Assembly: GCF_000377405.1 (NCBI RefSeq)
Contig: NZ_KB905024.1
Coordinates: 124,001 to 188,000, forward strand
Origin: Thioalkalivibrio sp. ALE31
GTDB lineage: Bacteria > Pseudomonadota > Gammaproteobacteria > Ectothiorhodospirales > Ectothiorhodospiraceae
Direction: 5' to 3'
DNA length: 64,000 nt
Positions 7,575 through 18,402 of the stretch are shown here, piece by piece. Numbering within the stretch: position 1 is the stretch's first letter; the number at the start of each line of letters is the position of its first letter. The notes under the pieces were generated by a model. The model was not told the DNA's origin. It did not search any database and saw nothing but the letters and a program-made list of their open reading frames with translations. Both the position numbers and the translations under genes were made by a program.

Positions 7575-7626
7575 TAATGGTGGCCGGGGACGGAATCGAA
7601 CCGCCGACACGGGGATTTTCAATCCC
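7575..7626 (-). repeat. Right attachment repeat within tRNA-Phe
   Basis: This is the right copy of the 52-bp direct repeat, overlapping the 3' two thirds of the intact tRNA-Phe gene. The 3' part of the present gene was therefore most likely supplied by the island, restoring the tRNA upon integration, as tRNA-targeting elements typically do. Confidence 0.9.
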
Positions 7627-7653
7627 CTGCTCTACCAACTGAGCTACCCGGCC
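7578..7653 (-). tRNA. tRNA-Phe (GAA)
   Basis: The reverse complement folds into a 76-base cloverleaf beginning GGCCGGG, with D arm AGCTCAGTTGGTAGAGC, anticodon loop TTGAAAA (anticodon GAA), T arm GGTTCGATTCC and an encoded CCA end. It is intact and serves as the integration target of the island on its 3' side. Confidence 0.97.
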
Positions 7654-7754
7654 ATACTGCGGGGGGATTCGTCCTGCGGACGAAGGGCGGTATTAAAGCG
7701 GCCCGGCGCCGCCACGTCAAGCATGCCGGGCCGGTCGCCGCTGAAAAGCCCGGA

Positions 7755-8013
7755 TCAGGAGGCGTTCGGGTCGACGAAGCCTTCCGGCTTCTCGGAGCCT
7801 TCGCCGAACAGGAACTTTTCCATTTCCTCTTCCAGGAACTTGCGCGCCTTGGGATCGACCGGGGTCAGGCGGTATTCGTTGATCAGCATGGTCTGGTGGC
7901 TCAGCCAGGCCTGCCAGGCTTCCTTGGACACGTTCAGGTAGATCTTCTTGCCCATCTCGCCGGGATAGGGCGGGAAGTCCAGGCCTTCGGCCTCTTGCCC
8001 GAGTTTTACGCAG

Positions 8014-8030
<17 letters not shown>
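7755..8030 (-). CDS. yggX: Fe(2+)-trafficking protein YggX
   Basis: A 91-residue protein matching the YggX family, including the N-terminal [10 protein letters not shown] with its single Cys and the conserved LPFPG-like [13 protein letters not shown] and W-rich core. YggX protects Fe-S clusters and moves labile iron in the cytoplasm. It is cotranscribed behind mutY, with which it overlaps by 17 bp, the same order as in E. coli. MutY carries an oxidation-sensitive Fe-S cluster, so the pairing makes functional sense. Confidence 0.95.
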
Positions 8031-9072
<1,042 letters not shown>

Positions 9073-9123
9073 GGACGGACCGGGCCTGGCGGCGCCCGCC
9101 CGGGAGGCGGGCACCGGCGGTGA

Positions 9124-11304
9124 TCAGCGGCTGCGGAAGCGGTCCAGGAGCCGGTCGGACTCCTGCTCGATGCGCTCGCGGGCGCGCTCTTCTTCCTCGT
9201 CCAGGCGTTCGCGGACGCGTTCCTCTTCCTCGCGCACCCGTTCGCGGGCCTCGTCCTCGTAGCGACCGCGCAGGGCGTCCTCCAGGTCGAGACGGAAGCT
9301 CGGGTCGGTGAAGGTCCCGCTGATGCGGATGGGCAGCGTCACGCCGCGCAGGTCGTCCAGTTCACGGCCGCCCTGGCCTTCCAGCGTGCCTACCACTGTC
9401 GTGTTCACGCGGTAGTCGAGGCTGTCGTCGTTAAGGTCGGCCTGGCCTTCGCCGCGCACCCGCAGCAGGGGCGAGCTGGCGGCGAGGTCGTCGTTGCGGA
9501 CTACGCCGTCGCGAATGGTGAAGCTGCCGGCGAGTTCGCTGAAATCGGTCTGGTTGGGCTCGTCCTCTTCCAGCTGTTCACCGCGCAGGCGCGCCTCGGC
9601 GCGGCGGATGATCTGGGCCACGTTGATACCGCGCACCGCGCCGTCCTCGAAGCGCATGTTGCCGGAGCCGTTCAGGGCCCCTTTCAGCTCGCTCAGGAGC
9701 TCGCCGCGGGTGCTGATGTCCAGCTCCAGGTTGCCGGTACCCATCAACCGCGCGTCGTCGCCCTGGAAGTCCTCCAGCAGGGCGCCAATATCCAGGCCCT
9801 GCAGGTCGGCGGCCAGTTCGTAGCGCGGGGCATCGTGGCGGGCGTCCAGGCGCAGGCGGCTGGTCAGCTCGCCGTCATAGGCGGCGGCGTTCAGCGGCTC
9901 GATGTTCCAGTCGCCGGCCTCGCCCCGGATCTGCAGCTCGATGTTGCGCAGGACCATGCCCATCACGTCCAGGCGGTCCAACGCAGCGCGGCCGTCCACG
10001 TCGACGCTGCGCAGCGCCTCCAGCGGCAGCTCGATGGCGAGGTCCTCGTCGGCATCGCGTTCGCCGTTGCCGTTGTCGGTACGCGCCTCTTCCACCTCCG
10101 GCGGCAGGTAGCGGTCGAGGTTCAGGCGTTCGCCGGAGACATCGAAGGTGATCTTCGGGCGCTCACCGCGGCCATCCCAGCCGGCGGATCCGCTCAGCAT
10201 GGTGTCGTCCACGGTCACCAGGAACGGGGACATCTCCAGGGCCTGGAAGCTGCCGCTGGCCGAGAAATCGAACGCGACGCGCGCGAGGGCGTCGGGGTCG
10301 TTGGTCTGCGGCGCCTCCAGACCCAGATCGGTCAGCACGTCCTTCAGGTTGACGGTGTTGGTACGCATCTCGGTGCGCACCTGCGGCACTTCGCCATCCA
10401 GGTCGGACAGCTCGGCGAACCCGGTCAGACGCAGATCGGAGACACCCAGCGTCAGGCGCTCGAAGCGCAGGGTCATCGCGTCGGCCATCTCCAGCCCCAC
10501 GTCGCTCTCCAGCGTCATGCCGACGGCGCGCGGCAGGCCGCCGCCATCCAGACCCAGGGTCGCGTTCAGGCGGCGGACGGAATAGCGCTCGTTGAGCAGG
10601 TCGACATTGAGCAGGCCGCCCAGATCCAGGGCCAGCTCCACCGGCTCGGCCAGGTCGCCGCCCTCGGCACGCACGACCGCCTCCAGGTCGAGACGCGTCT
10701 CGATACCCGGGCGGAAGCGACCGACCTGCAGCTCGAACGGCTCCAGGGTCGCCTGCATGCCGGACTCGCGGTCATCCCAGTGCACTCGGGCGTTGGTCAG
10801 GGAGATCCCGGCCACGTCGATGCGCTGCAGGGCCAGACGGGTCTCGGTCTCGGTGCGCTCGTCGTCATCCGCGCCCACGGCCTCGTCGCGGGCGGCGCCG
10901 GCGTGATCCAGCAGGTCGTCCCAGTTGTTGCGGCCCTGTTCGTCGCGCGCCAGGTTCAGGCGCACACCGTCGGCCTCCACGCGCTGGACCTCCAGCTCGC
11001 GGCGCAGCAGCGGCATTACCGCGACCGCGACATCCACCACATCGACCTCGGCGAACGGCTCGTCGCCGAAGCCCTCGGCGTTGCCGAAGCGCACCTCTTC
11101 CAGGCGCAGCCCGAGGCTGGGGAACAGGGTCAGACCGATCGGCCCGGACAGGGTCAGTTCACGGCCGGTGGCCTCCTGCACCTCGGCCTCGATGCGCTCC
11201 TTGTAGTCATTGGCATCGAAGGTGACCAGCAGGTACGCGGCCACGATGATGGCCAGCAGGATCAGGACGGCAATCAGGCCCAGCAGGCGCTTGATCCATT
11301 TCAT
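9124..11304 (-). CDS. asmA: AsmA family protein
   Basis: A 726-residue inner-membrane-anchored periplasmic protein. It has one N-terminal transmembrane helix (residues about 7-28, [20 protein letters not shown]), then a long beta-rich AsmA N-terminal domain and a C-terminal AsmA_2 region with FRLDLEDAL near the end. The final 50 residues are an unusual run of Glu/Arg repeats ([19 protein letters not shown]), probably a charged helix or coiled coil. AsmA-like proteins are implicated in phospholipid transport to the outer membrane. Its start overlaps the moaC stop (ATGA), indicating cotranscription. Confidence 0.88.
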   Translation of the reverse strand: MKWIKRLLGLIAVLILLAIIVAAYLLVTFDANDYKERIEAEVQEATGRELTLSGPIGLTLFPSLGLRLEEVRFGNAEGFGDEPFAEVDVVDVAVAVMPLLRRELEVQRVEADGVRLNLARDEQGRNNWDDLLDHAGAARDEAVGADDDERTETETRLALQRIDVAGISLTNARVHWDDRESGMQATLEPFELQVGRFRPGIETRLDLEAVVRAEGGDLAEPVELALDLGGLLNVDLLNERYSVRRLNATLGLDGGGLPRAVGMTLESDVGLEMADAMTLRFERLTLGVSDLRLTGFAELSDLDGEVPQVRTEMRTNTVNLKDVLTDLGLEAPQTNDPDALARVAFDFSASGSFQALEMSPFLVTVDDTMLSGSAGWDGRGERPKITFDVSGERLNLDRYLPPEVEEARTDNGNGERDADEDLAIELPLEALRSVDVDGRAALDRLDVMGMVLRNIELQIRGEAGDWNIEPLNAAAYDGELTSRLRLDARHDAPRYELAADLQGLDIGALLEDFQGDDARLMGTGNLELDISTRGELLSELKGALNGSGNMRFEDGAVRGINVAQIIRRAEARLRGEQLEEDEPNQTDFSELAGSFTIRDGVVRNDDLAASSPLLRVRGEGQADLNDDSLDYRVNTTVVGTLEGQGGRELDDLRGVTLPIRISGTFTDPSFRLDLEDALRGRYEDEARERVREEEERVRERLDEEEERARERIEQESDRLLDRFRSR

Positions 11305-11789
11305 TCGGAATCTCCTTTCGGTTCGGCCCGCCAGGTGCCACTGCGGCCCCCGCGTTTCTCCAGCAGGCGAACACCATCAATTTGCATGCCGCGATCCACG
11401 GCCTTGCACATGTCATAGACCGTCAGCAGCGCGGTGGACACGGCGGTCAGCGCCTCCATCTCCACGCCGGTCTGCGCGTGCACCTCGCAGGTGGCCTGTA
11501 CGCGCACGGCGGTATCTTCCGTCTCCAGCTCCAGGGCCACCCGGGTCAGGCCGATCGGGTGGCACAGCGGGATCAGGTCGCCGGTCTTCTTGGCCCCCAT
11601 GATGCCAGCCACCCGGGCAATGCCGAGGACGTCCCCTTTCGCATGGCGGCCTTCGCGGATGCGCTGCAGGGTATCCGGCTGCATATGGATGCGCCCCTCG
11701 GCGACCGCCACGCGGTGGGTGACGGACTTTTCGCCAACATCGACCATGTGCGCATGGCCTTCGGCATCGAAGTGAGTGAATTCGTTCAT
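11301..11789 (-). CDS. moaC: Cyclic pyranopterin monophosphate synthase MoaC
   Basis: A 162-residue molybdenum cofactor enzyme that acts with MoaA to convert GTP to cyclic pyranopterin phosphate. Conserved segments include [42 protein letters not shown] with the catalytic Lys and Asp, and [12 protein letters not shown]. The start at 11789 gives the usual length; an upstream in-frame start adds 21 atypical residues. It is divergent from moaD-moaE, and the two share a 45-bp intergenic region. Confidence 0.95.
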   Translation of the reverse strand: MNEFTHFDAEGHAHMVDVGEKSVTHRVAVAEGRIHMQPDTLQRIREGRHAKGDVLGIARVAGIMGAKKTGDLIPLCHPIGLTRVALELETEDTAVRVQATCEVHAQTGVEMEALTAVSTALLTVYDMCKAVDRGMQIDGVRLLEKRGGRSGTWRAEPKGDSE

Positions 11790-11795
11790 GATGGC

Positions 11796-11801
11796 TATAA
11801 T
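11796..11801 (+). promoter_or_regulatory. Candidate -10 element for moaD-moaE
   Basis: A perfect TATAAT lies 34 bp before the moaD start in the short moaC/moaD divergent space. No good -35 is visible at 17 bp (TGAGTG), so this is a weak promoter call. Confidence 0.4.
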
Positions 11802-11834
11802 GCTTGACTCGCAGCCATGTTTACAGGGGCCGGA

Positions 11835-12068
11835 ATGACCGTACACGTTCACTATTTCGCGCGTCTGCGCGAGGAACTGGGCCGCCCGAACGAAGAGGCG
11901 GAACTACCCGCCGGCGAAACGACCGTTGGCGGGCTGTGGCAGCACCTCCATCAGGAGGCCCCGCCGGAACGCCTGATGGCCGCGGTCAATCAGGAACAGG
12001 CCAGCCTGGAGACGCCGGTGCGCGACGGGGACGAGGTCGCCTATTTTCCGCCGGTAACCGGGGGCTAG
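11835..12068 (+). CDS. moaD: Molybdopterin synthase sulfur-carrier subunit MoaD
   Basis: A 77-residue ubiquitin-like protein ending in the required VTGG, whose C-terminal Gly is adenylated and thiocarboxylated to donate sulfur to the pterin. The ATG at 11835 gives the standard N-terminus [16 protein letters not shown]; a start six codons upstream is in frame but atypical. It is followed one base later by moaE, its partner subunit. Confidence 0.93.
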   Translation: MTVHVHYFARLREELGRPNEEAELPAGETTVGGLWQHLHQEAPPERLMAAVNQEQASLETPVRDGDEVAYFPPVTGG

Positions 12069-12069
12069 G

Positions 12070-12507
12070 GTGGCGGTCGAGATCCACACCGACGACTTCG
12101 ACCCCTGGGAGATCGTCCGGCAGGCCGAGACGGCCATCCCCGCGAACGCGCGTGGCGCCGCCAGCGTGTTCGTCGGCCGCATGCGCGATTTCAACGAAGA
12201 CGAGGACGTGACCGGGCTGTTCCTGGAGCACTACCCGGGGATGACCGAGCGCGAGCTGGAACGCATCGTCGCCGAAGCCGAGGCGCGCTGGCCGCTGCTG
12301 GGCTGCCATGTGGCCCACCGCGTGGGCGACGTGCGCCCCGGCGACGCCCTGGTGCTGGTGGCGACCTGGTCGGCCCACCGCGTGGCCGCCCGCGACGCCT
12401 GCAGCGACATTCTGGAACGCCTGAAGCACGAGGCCCCGTTCTGGAAGCGCGAGACCCTCACCGACGGCACCCAGCGCTGGGTGGAGAAAAACACCCCGGG
12501 CTTCTGA
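12070..12507 (+). CDS. moaE: Molybdopterin synthase catalytic subunit MoaE
   Basis: A 145-residue large subunit that, with MoaD, inserts two sulfurs into cyclic pyranopterin. Conserved features are GAASVFVGRMRDFNE, LEHYPGMTERELERI, VAHRVGDVRPGDA and the C-terminal active-site region LKHEAPFWKRE with two Lys. It starts at GTG 12070, right behind moaD, so translation is likely coupled. Confidence 0.94.
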   Translation: MAVEIHTDDFDPWEIVRQAETAIPANARGAASVFVGRMRDFNEDEDVTGLFLEHYPGMTERELERIVAEAEARWPLLGCHVAHRVGDVRPGDALVLVATWSAHRVAARDACSDILERLKHEAPFWKRETLTDGTQRWVEKNTPGF

Positions 12508-12514
12508 ACGCCCT

Positions 12515-12598
12515 CCTGTAGGAGCCTGCCTGCAGGCGAAGCCCCTGCCAAAGCCGGACACGGGCAGGAGCATTCGCCTGCAAGCAGGCCCCTACAGG
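12515..12598. repeat. REP-like palindromic element 1
   Basis: An 84-bp imperfect palindrome with end arms CCTGTAGG / CCTACAGG and inner arms related to GCCTGCAGGCGAA / TTCGCCTGCAAGC. The layout closely parallels the element at 12718-12799, with a central GC-rich core in opposite orientation. It lies between the convergent moaE and HtrA-protease genes and could also act as a terminator. Confidence 0.7.
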
Positions 12599-12645
12599 GG
12601 ACGGGCCAGGGCCTCGGGATTCCCGCCCGCATACGTCCCTACACC

Positions 12646-12689
12646 CTCGTCAACCCGGCCGCGGCGAAGCGGAGAACCGGGGTGACGAG
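12646..12689. repeat. Short inverted repeat between the two REP-like elements
   Basis: CTCGTCAACCCGG (12646-12658) pairs with CCGGGGTGACGAG (12677-12689), 12 of 13 positions, around an 18-base spacer. It is flanked on both sides by the two larger palindromes. Function is not evident. Confidence 0.5.
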
Positions 12690-12717
12690 ACATGGGGGTT
12701 GCGCGATGGAAGCATTC

Positions 12718-12799
12718 TTGTGGGAGCGGGCTTGCCCGCGAAGCCCCCGCCCGCGTCCGGCTTTGGCAGGAGCATTCGCGGGCAAGCCCGCTCCCACAA
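12718..12799. repeat. REP-like palindromic element 2
   Basis: An 82-bp element whose 25-bp ends (12718-12742 and 12775-12799) are perfect inverted repeats beginning TTGTGGGAGCGGGCTTGCCC. The TGTGGGAGCGGGCTTGCCCGCGA motif type is widespread as extragenic palindromes in Pseudomonas and related gammaproteobacteria. The core between the arms is an inverted version of the core of element 1. Confidence 0.8.
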
Positions 12800-12824
12800 A
12801 AGCCGTCGCCGGTAGTGATCTCAC

Positions 12825-14174
12825 CTACCTCAGGGTGAGGTAGAGGGTCTGGTTGCCGCGGCGCAGCTGCAGTTCCAGGGTCTGGTGGGCGGCCAGTTGC
12901 TGCGGCAGGTCGGCCAGGCGCTCGATGCGCTGGCGGTTGATCGCCAGCAGCACGTCGCCGGGGCGCAGCCCGGCCCGCGCCCCGGCGGTGCCGGGCTCCA
13001 CCGCGATGACCGCCACGCGGCTGCGGCCGTCGTTTCCTGTGGTCTCGGACAGGCGTACGCCGTCGAGCCGCGGGTGGATGGCCGCCCCCTCGATGCGCCG
13101 CTCTTCCGGGCGATCCAGTCGCGCGACGATCTGCTGTTCCGTCCCGTCGCGCAGGATGTCCAGATCCACCTCGGACCCGGCGCGCAGCAGGCCCAGGCGG
13201 TTGCGCAGGTCGCTCGCGCTGCGCACCGTCTGGCCGTCCACCCGCAGGACGATGTCGCCGTGGGCCAGGCCGGCGCGCTCGGCGGCCGAGCCGCGCACCA
13301 CGCGGGTGATCACGGCGCCCTGCGAGAGGTCCAGACCGAAGGCCTGGGCCAGCGCCGGGGTGAGGTCCTGCATCTCCACGCCCAGCGCGCCGCGCTCGAC
13401 CCGACCTTCGGCCAGCAGGTGCTCCTGGATCTGGCTGGCCATGTTGGCGGGGATCGCGAAGCCGATGCCGATGTTGCCGCCGCCCCGCGCGAGGATGGCG
13501 GTGTTGATGCCGACCAGTTCGCCGCGCAGGTTGACCAGCGCCCCGCCGGAGTTGCCCGGGTTGATTGAGGCATCGGTCTGGATGAAGTCCTCGAAGCCGG
13601 CGCCACCCAGGCCGCTGCGGCCCAGGGCGCTGACGATGCCGCTGGTTACGGTCTGACCGAGGCCGAAGGGGTTGCCGATGGCGACCACGAAGTCGCCCAC
13701 GCGCAGGGCGTCGGAGTCGGCCAGCGGGATCGCCTGCAGGTCCTCCGCGTCGATGCGGATCACGGCGACATCGGTGGCCGGGTCGGTGCCTACCACCTCG
13801 GCCTCGTACTGGCGGCCATCAAAGAGCGTGACCAGGATGGTGTCGGCGCGGGCGATCACGTGGCTGTTGGTCAGGATGGTGCCGGCCCCGGCATCCACGA
13901 TGACCCCGGAGCCCAGGCCCTGGCGCTCGCGTTCACGCGAACGCTCGGGGACATCGAAGAAACGGCGGAAGAAAGGATCGTCGAACAGCGGGCTGACCGA
14001 CTCCACCACGCGGGCGCGGGTGGCGATATTGACCACGCCGGGGATGGTCCGCTCGAGCATCGGTGCCAGCGATGGCAGCGGCTGGCCGTCCACCGCGGCC
14101 GGTAGCTGGGCGGTGGCCGGTGCGGCCCCGAACAGGGTCAGGGCCAGGATCAGGAGGGGAACAAGCCGACGCAT
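12825..14174 (-). CDS. Periplasmic serine endoprotease, DegP/DegQ (HtrA) family
   Basis: A 449-residue protein with a signal peptide (residues 1 to about 22, cleavage after ATA), a trypsin-like domain and two PDZ domains. The catalytic triad is visible as His in TNSHVIA (near 105), Asp in PATDVAV (near 135) and Ser in NPGNSGGALVN (near 208). The PDZ domains cover about 255-345 and 360-449. It degrades or chaperones misfolded envelope proteins. It is followed on the same strand by nothing close, but cbpA and hsp20 lie upstream, making a protein-quality neighbourhood. Confidence 0.93.
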   Translation of the reverse strand: MRRLVPLLILALTLFGAAPATAQLPAAVDGQPLPSLAPMLERTIPGVVNIATRARVVESVSPLFDDPFFRRFFDVPERSRERERQGLGSGVIVDAGAGTILTNSHVIARADTILVTLFDGRQYEAEVVGTDPATDVAVIRIDAEDLQAIPLADSDALRVGDFVVAIGNPFGLGQTVTSGIVSALGRSGLGGAGFEDFIQTDASINPGNSGGALVNLRGELVGINTAILARGGGNIGIGFAIPANMASQIQEHLLAEGRVERGALGVEMQDLTPALAQAFGLDLSQGAVITRVVRGSAAERAGLAHGDIVLRVDGQTVRSASDLRNRLGLLRAGSEVDLDILRDGTEQQIVARLDRPEERRIEGAAIHPRLDGVRLSETTGNDGRSRVAVIAVEPGTAGARAGLRPGDVLLAINRQRIERLADLPQQLAAHQTLELQLRRGNQTLYLTLR

Positions 14175-14202
14175 GGGCGCTCCTCGAACGGGGTTCCGGT
14201 TA

Positions 14203-15123
<921 letters not shown>

Positions 15124-15246
15124 TGCGTTCCTCGAACGATTGCGTCCTCGGGTGACACCCGGATCCCGCCTGCGGTCATGGCGATCATGATAGCCGGGAT
15201 GCGGCTGCCACCCAGGGAGACACTAAACCGCGCCTCCTCGGGGCCT

Positions 15247-15301
15247 AAAAAACCGGGCGCCACCACGGGAACCCCCGGGGCAGCGCCCATGTTGCGCCCG
15301 G
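15247..15301 (-). terminator. Rho-independent terminator after hsp20
   Basis: On the minus strand an 8-bp perfect stem CCGGGCGC / GCGCCCGG with a 33-base loop is followed by six T residues. It ends 34 bp past the hsp20 stop and separates hsp20 from cbpA. The long loop makes it unusual. Confidence 0.6.
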
Positions 15302-15334
15302 TCAGGGATATCCTGCCGGGCCGGTGGGGCCGGA

Positions 15335-15766
15335 TCAGCTCTCGATCTGGATCCGGCGCGGCTGCACGCGGGCCTGCTTCGGAATGCGCACCTCCAGCAC
15401 GCCGTTCTCGCTGCGCGCGGAGATGTTCTCGGCGTCGGCTGTATCCGGCAGCGAGAAGCGGCGGAAGAAGGTGCCACGCACGCGTTCGATGCGCTTGTAG
15501 CCGTTCTTCTCCTCTTCGCTGTCGTGCTTGCGTTCGCCGCGCAGGGTCAGCACGCCGTTCTCCATGTGCAGCTCGATATCCTTCGGGTCCACCCCGGGGA
15601 TATCGGCATGCAGCACGTAGGCATCGGTCTCTTCGCGGATATCCACCGCGGGGGCCCAGTCGGAGGTCGCGGCGGAGTCCTCGGTGCCGGGCATGTCCGG
15701 CATGCGACCGAGTTCGCGCGACAGTTGGCCGAGCAGGCTGAACGGTTCGTAACGGGTCATGGTCAT
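15335..15766 (-). CDS. Small heat-shock protein, Hsp20 family
   Basis: A 143-residue alpha-crystallin-type chaperone. The crystallin domain (about 40-130) contains ADIPGVDPKDIELHMENGVL and the end strand GVLEVRIPK, followed by the C-terminal I-x-I-type RRIQIES. These proteins hold unfolding proteins in oligomers. The start at 15766 follows a near-perfect AAGGAGG, which excludes a longer in-frame start 23 codons upstream. A sigma-32-like promoter lies about 45 bp upstream. Confidence 0.93.
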   Translation of the reverse strand: MTMTRYEPFSLLGQLSRELGRMPDMPGTEDSAATSDWAPAVDIREETDAYVLHADIPGVDPKDIELHMENGVLTLRGERKHDSEEEKNGYKRIERVRGTFFRRFSLPDTADAENISARSENGVLEVRIPKQARVQPRRIQIES

Positions 15767-15808
15767 GGCGTTCCCTCCTTGTGCGGGTGTCATCTGACTC
15801 ACCCATAG

Positions 15809-15836
15809 ACGTAGGGACACATCCCGCGTTTTCAAG
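15809..15836 (-). promoter_or_regulatory. Sigma-32 (RpoH)-type heat-shock promoter of hsp20
   Basis: On the minus strand a perfect -35 CTTGAAA is followed after 13 bp by CCCTACGT, close to the consensus CCCCATNT. It lies just ahead of hsp20. The match is seen; RpoH use is inferred. Confidence 0.6.
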
Positions 15837-15854
15837 GGCCTGGGGGCAAACCCG

Positions 15855-16076
15855 TTACGCGAGACGGCGAAACTCGCGCAGCTTGTAATCGTCGTCGGTG
15901 ACCAGCTCGAACACGCCGTGTACCCCGCGCTGATCCAGGTGGCTGCGCAGCAGCCGGGCGGGGAATTGCACGCTCTCGCCGCTGTCGGCCTGGGCGAAGA
16001 CCACTGCGGCGCGACCCGTGTAGTAGTCCTCCATTTCCTGGCGCGAGATGGCCAGACGCAGGCGAAACCGGCGCAT
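15855..16076 (-). CDS. DUF2835 family protein
   Basis: A 73-residue protein with the pattern of the DUF2835 family: an N-terminal [19 protein letters not shown] and central [23 protein letters not shown]. Its function is unknown; it looks like a small beta-rich cytoplasmic protein. It directly follows yicC (4 bp) and probably shares its transcript. Confidence 0.8.
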   Translation of the reverse strand: MRRFRLRLAISRQEMEDYYTGRAAVVFAQADSGESVQFPARLLRSHLDQRGVHGVFELVTDDDYKLREFRRLA

Positions 16077-16079
16077 GGG

Positions 16080-16943
16080 CTATTCCAGGTTCTGCACCTG
16101 CTCGCGCAGCTGCTCGATCAGGACCTTCATCTCCACGGTGGCGCGGGTGATCTCCAGGTCATGCGACTTCGACGAGATGGTGTTGGCCTCGCGGTTGAAC
16201 TCCTGCATCAGGAAGTCGAGCCGCCGCCCGCTGGGGCCGCCCTGATCCAGGACCTCGTGCACGGCCGCCACATGGCCGTCGATGCGGTCCAGCTCCTCGG
16301 CAATGTCCATGCGCTGGGCCAGCAGGGCGACTTCCTGCTCCAGACGCTTCGGATCCAGATTCAGGTCCAGCTCGTGAATCCGGGCGAGGATGCGGCCGCG
16401 TTGCTCGTCCAGCATCGGCTGGCGCCGCGCGCGAATCGCCCGGGCGTGCTCGGCGAGTGCGTCCAGGCGCGAGCGCATGCCGTCGGCCAGGGCCGCGCCC
16501 TCGGTCGTGCGCATCGTGACCAGGGCCTCCAGCGCGTCGTCGAAGCCCGCCAGCAGGGGCTGCGCGAGGCTCTCGCCGACATCGGCGTTGCCCTGGAGCA
16601 CACCCGGCCAGCGCAGGACGTCCAGCGGCGAGACCGGCGCCGGGTTCGGCATCATGCGCTCGATGGAGGCGCAGGCCCCGATCAGCGCCCGGACGCGCTC
16701 GTGATCGAAGGCCTCCGGGGCGTTGTCGGCCTGGCCTCGGTCGCGCAGGACCGCATCCACCTTGCCGCGCGCCAGGCGGGCCTTCAGGCGGCTGCGCACC
16801 TCGGCCTCCAGCGAACGCAGGTGATCGGGAAGATGGATACGCAGCTCGAGATAGCGGTGGTTGACGCTCTTCAGCTCCCAGTCGAACACGCCCGCGTCCA
16901 GGCTCATCGCGTGCCGGGAAAATCCGGTCATACTAGTGATCAT
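16080..16943 (-). CDS. yicC: YicC family endoribonuclease-like stress protein
   Basis: A 287-residue protein of exactly the E. coli YicC length, with the signature N-terminus [10 protein letters not shown], the middle [17 protein letters not shown] and the C-terminal [19 protein letters not shown]...EQVQNLE. YicC proteins are reported endoribonucleases affecting small-RNA turnover. The start at 16943 fits the family; a longer in-frame start would add 99 unrelated residues. It is divergent from rph, a common YicC neighbour. Confidence 0.93.
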   Translation of the reverse strand: MITSMTGFSRHAMSLDAGVFDWELKSVNHRYLELRIHLPDHLRSLEAEVRSRLKARLARGKVDAVLRDRGQADNAPEAFDHERVRALIGACASIERMMPNPAPVSPLDVLRWPGVLQGNADVGESLAQPLLAGFDDALEALVTMRTTEGAALADGMRSRLDALAEHARAIRARRQPMLDEQRGRILARIHELDLNLDPKRLEQEVALLAQRMDIAEELDRIDGHVAAVHEVLDQGGPSGRRLDFLMQEFNREANTISSKSHDLEITRATVEMKVLIEQLREQVQNLE

Positions 16944-17027
16944 GCGTCCCTCCATGGTGATCCCTGCTGCGTGTGGCGGTGGCGGCCCGTATACTGCGCC
17001 CCACTCAAATCTAGCAAGGATCACAGC

Positions 17028-17747
17028 ATGCGACCCAGTGGCCGAACAGCCGACGCAATGCGCCCCGTGCGTTTTACCCGCCATTTCACCCGCCACGCGG
17101 AGGGTTCCGTACTGGTGGAGTTCGGGGACACCCGGGTGCTGTGCAACGCCACGGTGGAGTCGCGCGTGCCGCCGTGGCTGAAGAACAAGGGCCGCGGCTG
17201 GGTCACCGCCGAATACAGCATGCTGCCACGCTCCACCCATGACCGCATGGTGCGCGAGGCCGCGCGCGGCAAGCTGGGTGGCCGCACCATGGAGATCCAG
17301 CGCCTGATCGGCCGCTCGCTGCGCGCGGTGGTGGACCTAGAGGCCATGGGCGAGCGCCAGATCATCGTCGACTGCGACGTGATCCAGGCCGATGGTGGTA
17401 CCCGCACCGCCTCCATCAGCGGGGCCTACGTCGCCCTGTACGACGCCATCCGCAAGGCGCGTGAACAGGGGCTGATCCGCAAGGATCCGCTGCACGGCCA
17501 GGTCGCCGCGATCTCGGTGGGCATCTGCGGCGGTGAACCGGTACTCGACCTCGACTACGATGAGGACTCGCAGGCCGAGACCGACCTGAACCTGGTGATG
17601 AACGAGGCCGGGGGCGTGATCGAGATCCAGGGCACAGCCGAGGGCCACGCCTTCCGCCGCGACGAGCTGGACCAGATGCTGGACCTGGGCGAGAAGGGCA
17701 TCCAGGAGATCTGCGAGGCCCAGCGCGCCGTGCTGGCCGAGGGCTGA
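17028..17747 (+). CDS. rph: Ribonuclease PH
   Basis: A 239-residue phosphorolytic 3' exoribonuclease that trims tRNA 3' ends. Conserved blocks are [58 protein letters not shown] and GRTASISG-like [19 protein letters not shown] sits eight bases before the ATG at 17028. It is followed two bases later by rdgB, the usual rph-rdgB operon. Confidence 0.96.
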   Translation: MRPSGRTADAMRPVRFTRHFTRHAEGSVLVEFGDTRVLCNATVESRVPPWLKNKGRGWVTAEYSMLPRSTHDRMVREAARGKLGGRTMEIQRLIGRSLRAVVDLEAMGERQIIVDCDVIQADGGTRTASISGAYVALYDAIRKAREQGLIRKDPLHGQVAAISVGICGGEPVLDLDYDEDSQAETDLNLVMNEAGGVIEIQGTAEGHAFRRDELDQMLDLGEKGIQEICEAQRAVLAEG

Positions 17748-17749
17748 TC

Positions 17750-18370
17750 ATGGGCGATCCGCGCCGCGTCGTCCTGGCCACCGGCAACCCCGGCAAGCTG
17801 CGCGAGATCCGCGCCCTGCTGGAACCGCTGGGGCTGGCGGTCGAGGCACAGTCCGAACACGCCGTGCCCGAGGCCGACGAGACCGGCCTGACGTTCGTGG
17901 AGAACGCGATCCTCAAGGCGCGCAACGCCGCCCGCCACACCGGACTGCCGGCGATCGCCGACGACTCCGGGCTGGAGGTCGATGCCCTGCACGGCCAGCC
18001 GGGGATCTACTCCGCGCGCTATGCCGGCCCCGATGGCGACGACGCGGCCAATAACGCCAAGCTGCTGGAGGCACTGGCCGGCGTCCCGCCGGAACAGCGC
18101 GGCGCACGGTTCCGCGCGGTCGTGGTGTACCTGGAGCATGCCGAGGATCCGGCGCCGATCATCGCCCAGGGGGTGTGGCCCGGGCGCATCGCGGAACAGG
18201 CCAGCGGCGCCGAGGGCTTTGGCTACGACCCCCTGTTCTTCGTGCCCCAGGAGGGCTGCACCTCGGCCGAGCTGCCCCCGGAGACCAAGAACCGCCTGAG
18301 CCATCGCGGTCAGGCCCTGCAAGAACTCGGGGGCGCCCTGCGCGAGCGCATGGGCAATCCGCCGGCCTGA
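17750..18370 (+). CDS. rdgB: dITP/XTP pyrophosphatase (RdgB/HAM1)
   Basis: A 206-residue house-cleaning nucleotide pyrophosphatase that removes deaminated purine triphosphates such as dITP and XTP. Motifs include [13 protein letters not shown] at the N-terminus, [26 protein letters not shown] and [14 protein letters not shown], ending [11 protein letters not shown]. It is two bases downstream of rph. Confidence 0.95.
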   Translation: MGDPRRVVLATGNPGKLREIRALLEPLGLAVEAQSEHAVPEADETGLTFVENAILKARNAARHTGLPAIADDSGLEVDALHGQPGIYSARYAGPDGDDAANNAKLLEALAGVPPEQRGARFRAVVVYLEHAEDPAPIIAQGVWPGRIAEQASGAEGFGYDPLFFVPQEGCTSAELPPETKNRLSHRGQALQELGGALRERMGNPPA

Positions 18371-18402
18371 CAACCCACGCCGTCCGGCACCGGGGCCACC
18401 CG

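Larger units (their letters stand above)
820..7626. mobile_element. Integrated satellite-like genomic island in tRNA-Phe
   Basis: A 6.8-kb block bounded by a 52-bp exact direct repeat (820-871 and 7575-7626) that corresponds to the 3' half of the tRNA-Phe gene. It carries a tyrosine integrase, a small AlpA-like HTH protein, a primase-helicase, an iteron array, a terminase-small-subunit-like protein and several small unknown genes, all on the plus strand. No capsid, tail, portal, large terminase or conjugation genes are present. Integrase, AlpA, primase-helicase and TerS genes together are characteristic of phage-inducible chromosomal islands. The boundaries and genes are seen; the satellite lifestyle is inferred. 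Confidence 0.8.

Noticed and set aside
820-7626. A degenerate prophage or integrative conjugative element
   Set aside because: No capsid, tail, portal, lysis, large terminase, relaxase or type IV secretion gene is present, and the block is compact with intact overlapping genes rather than decayed ones.
16944-17027. Promoter for rph from TATACT at 16990
   Set aside because: A -10-like hexamer exists, but no acceptable -35 at 16-18 bp was found, so it was not listed.
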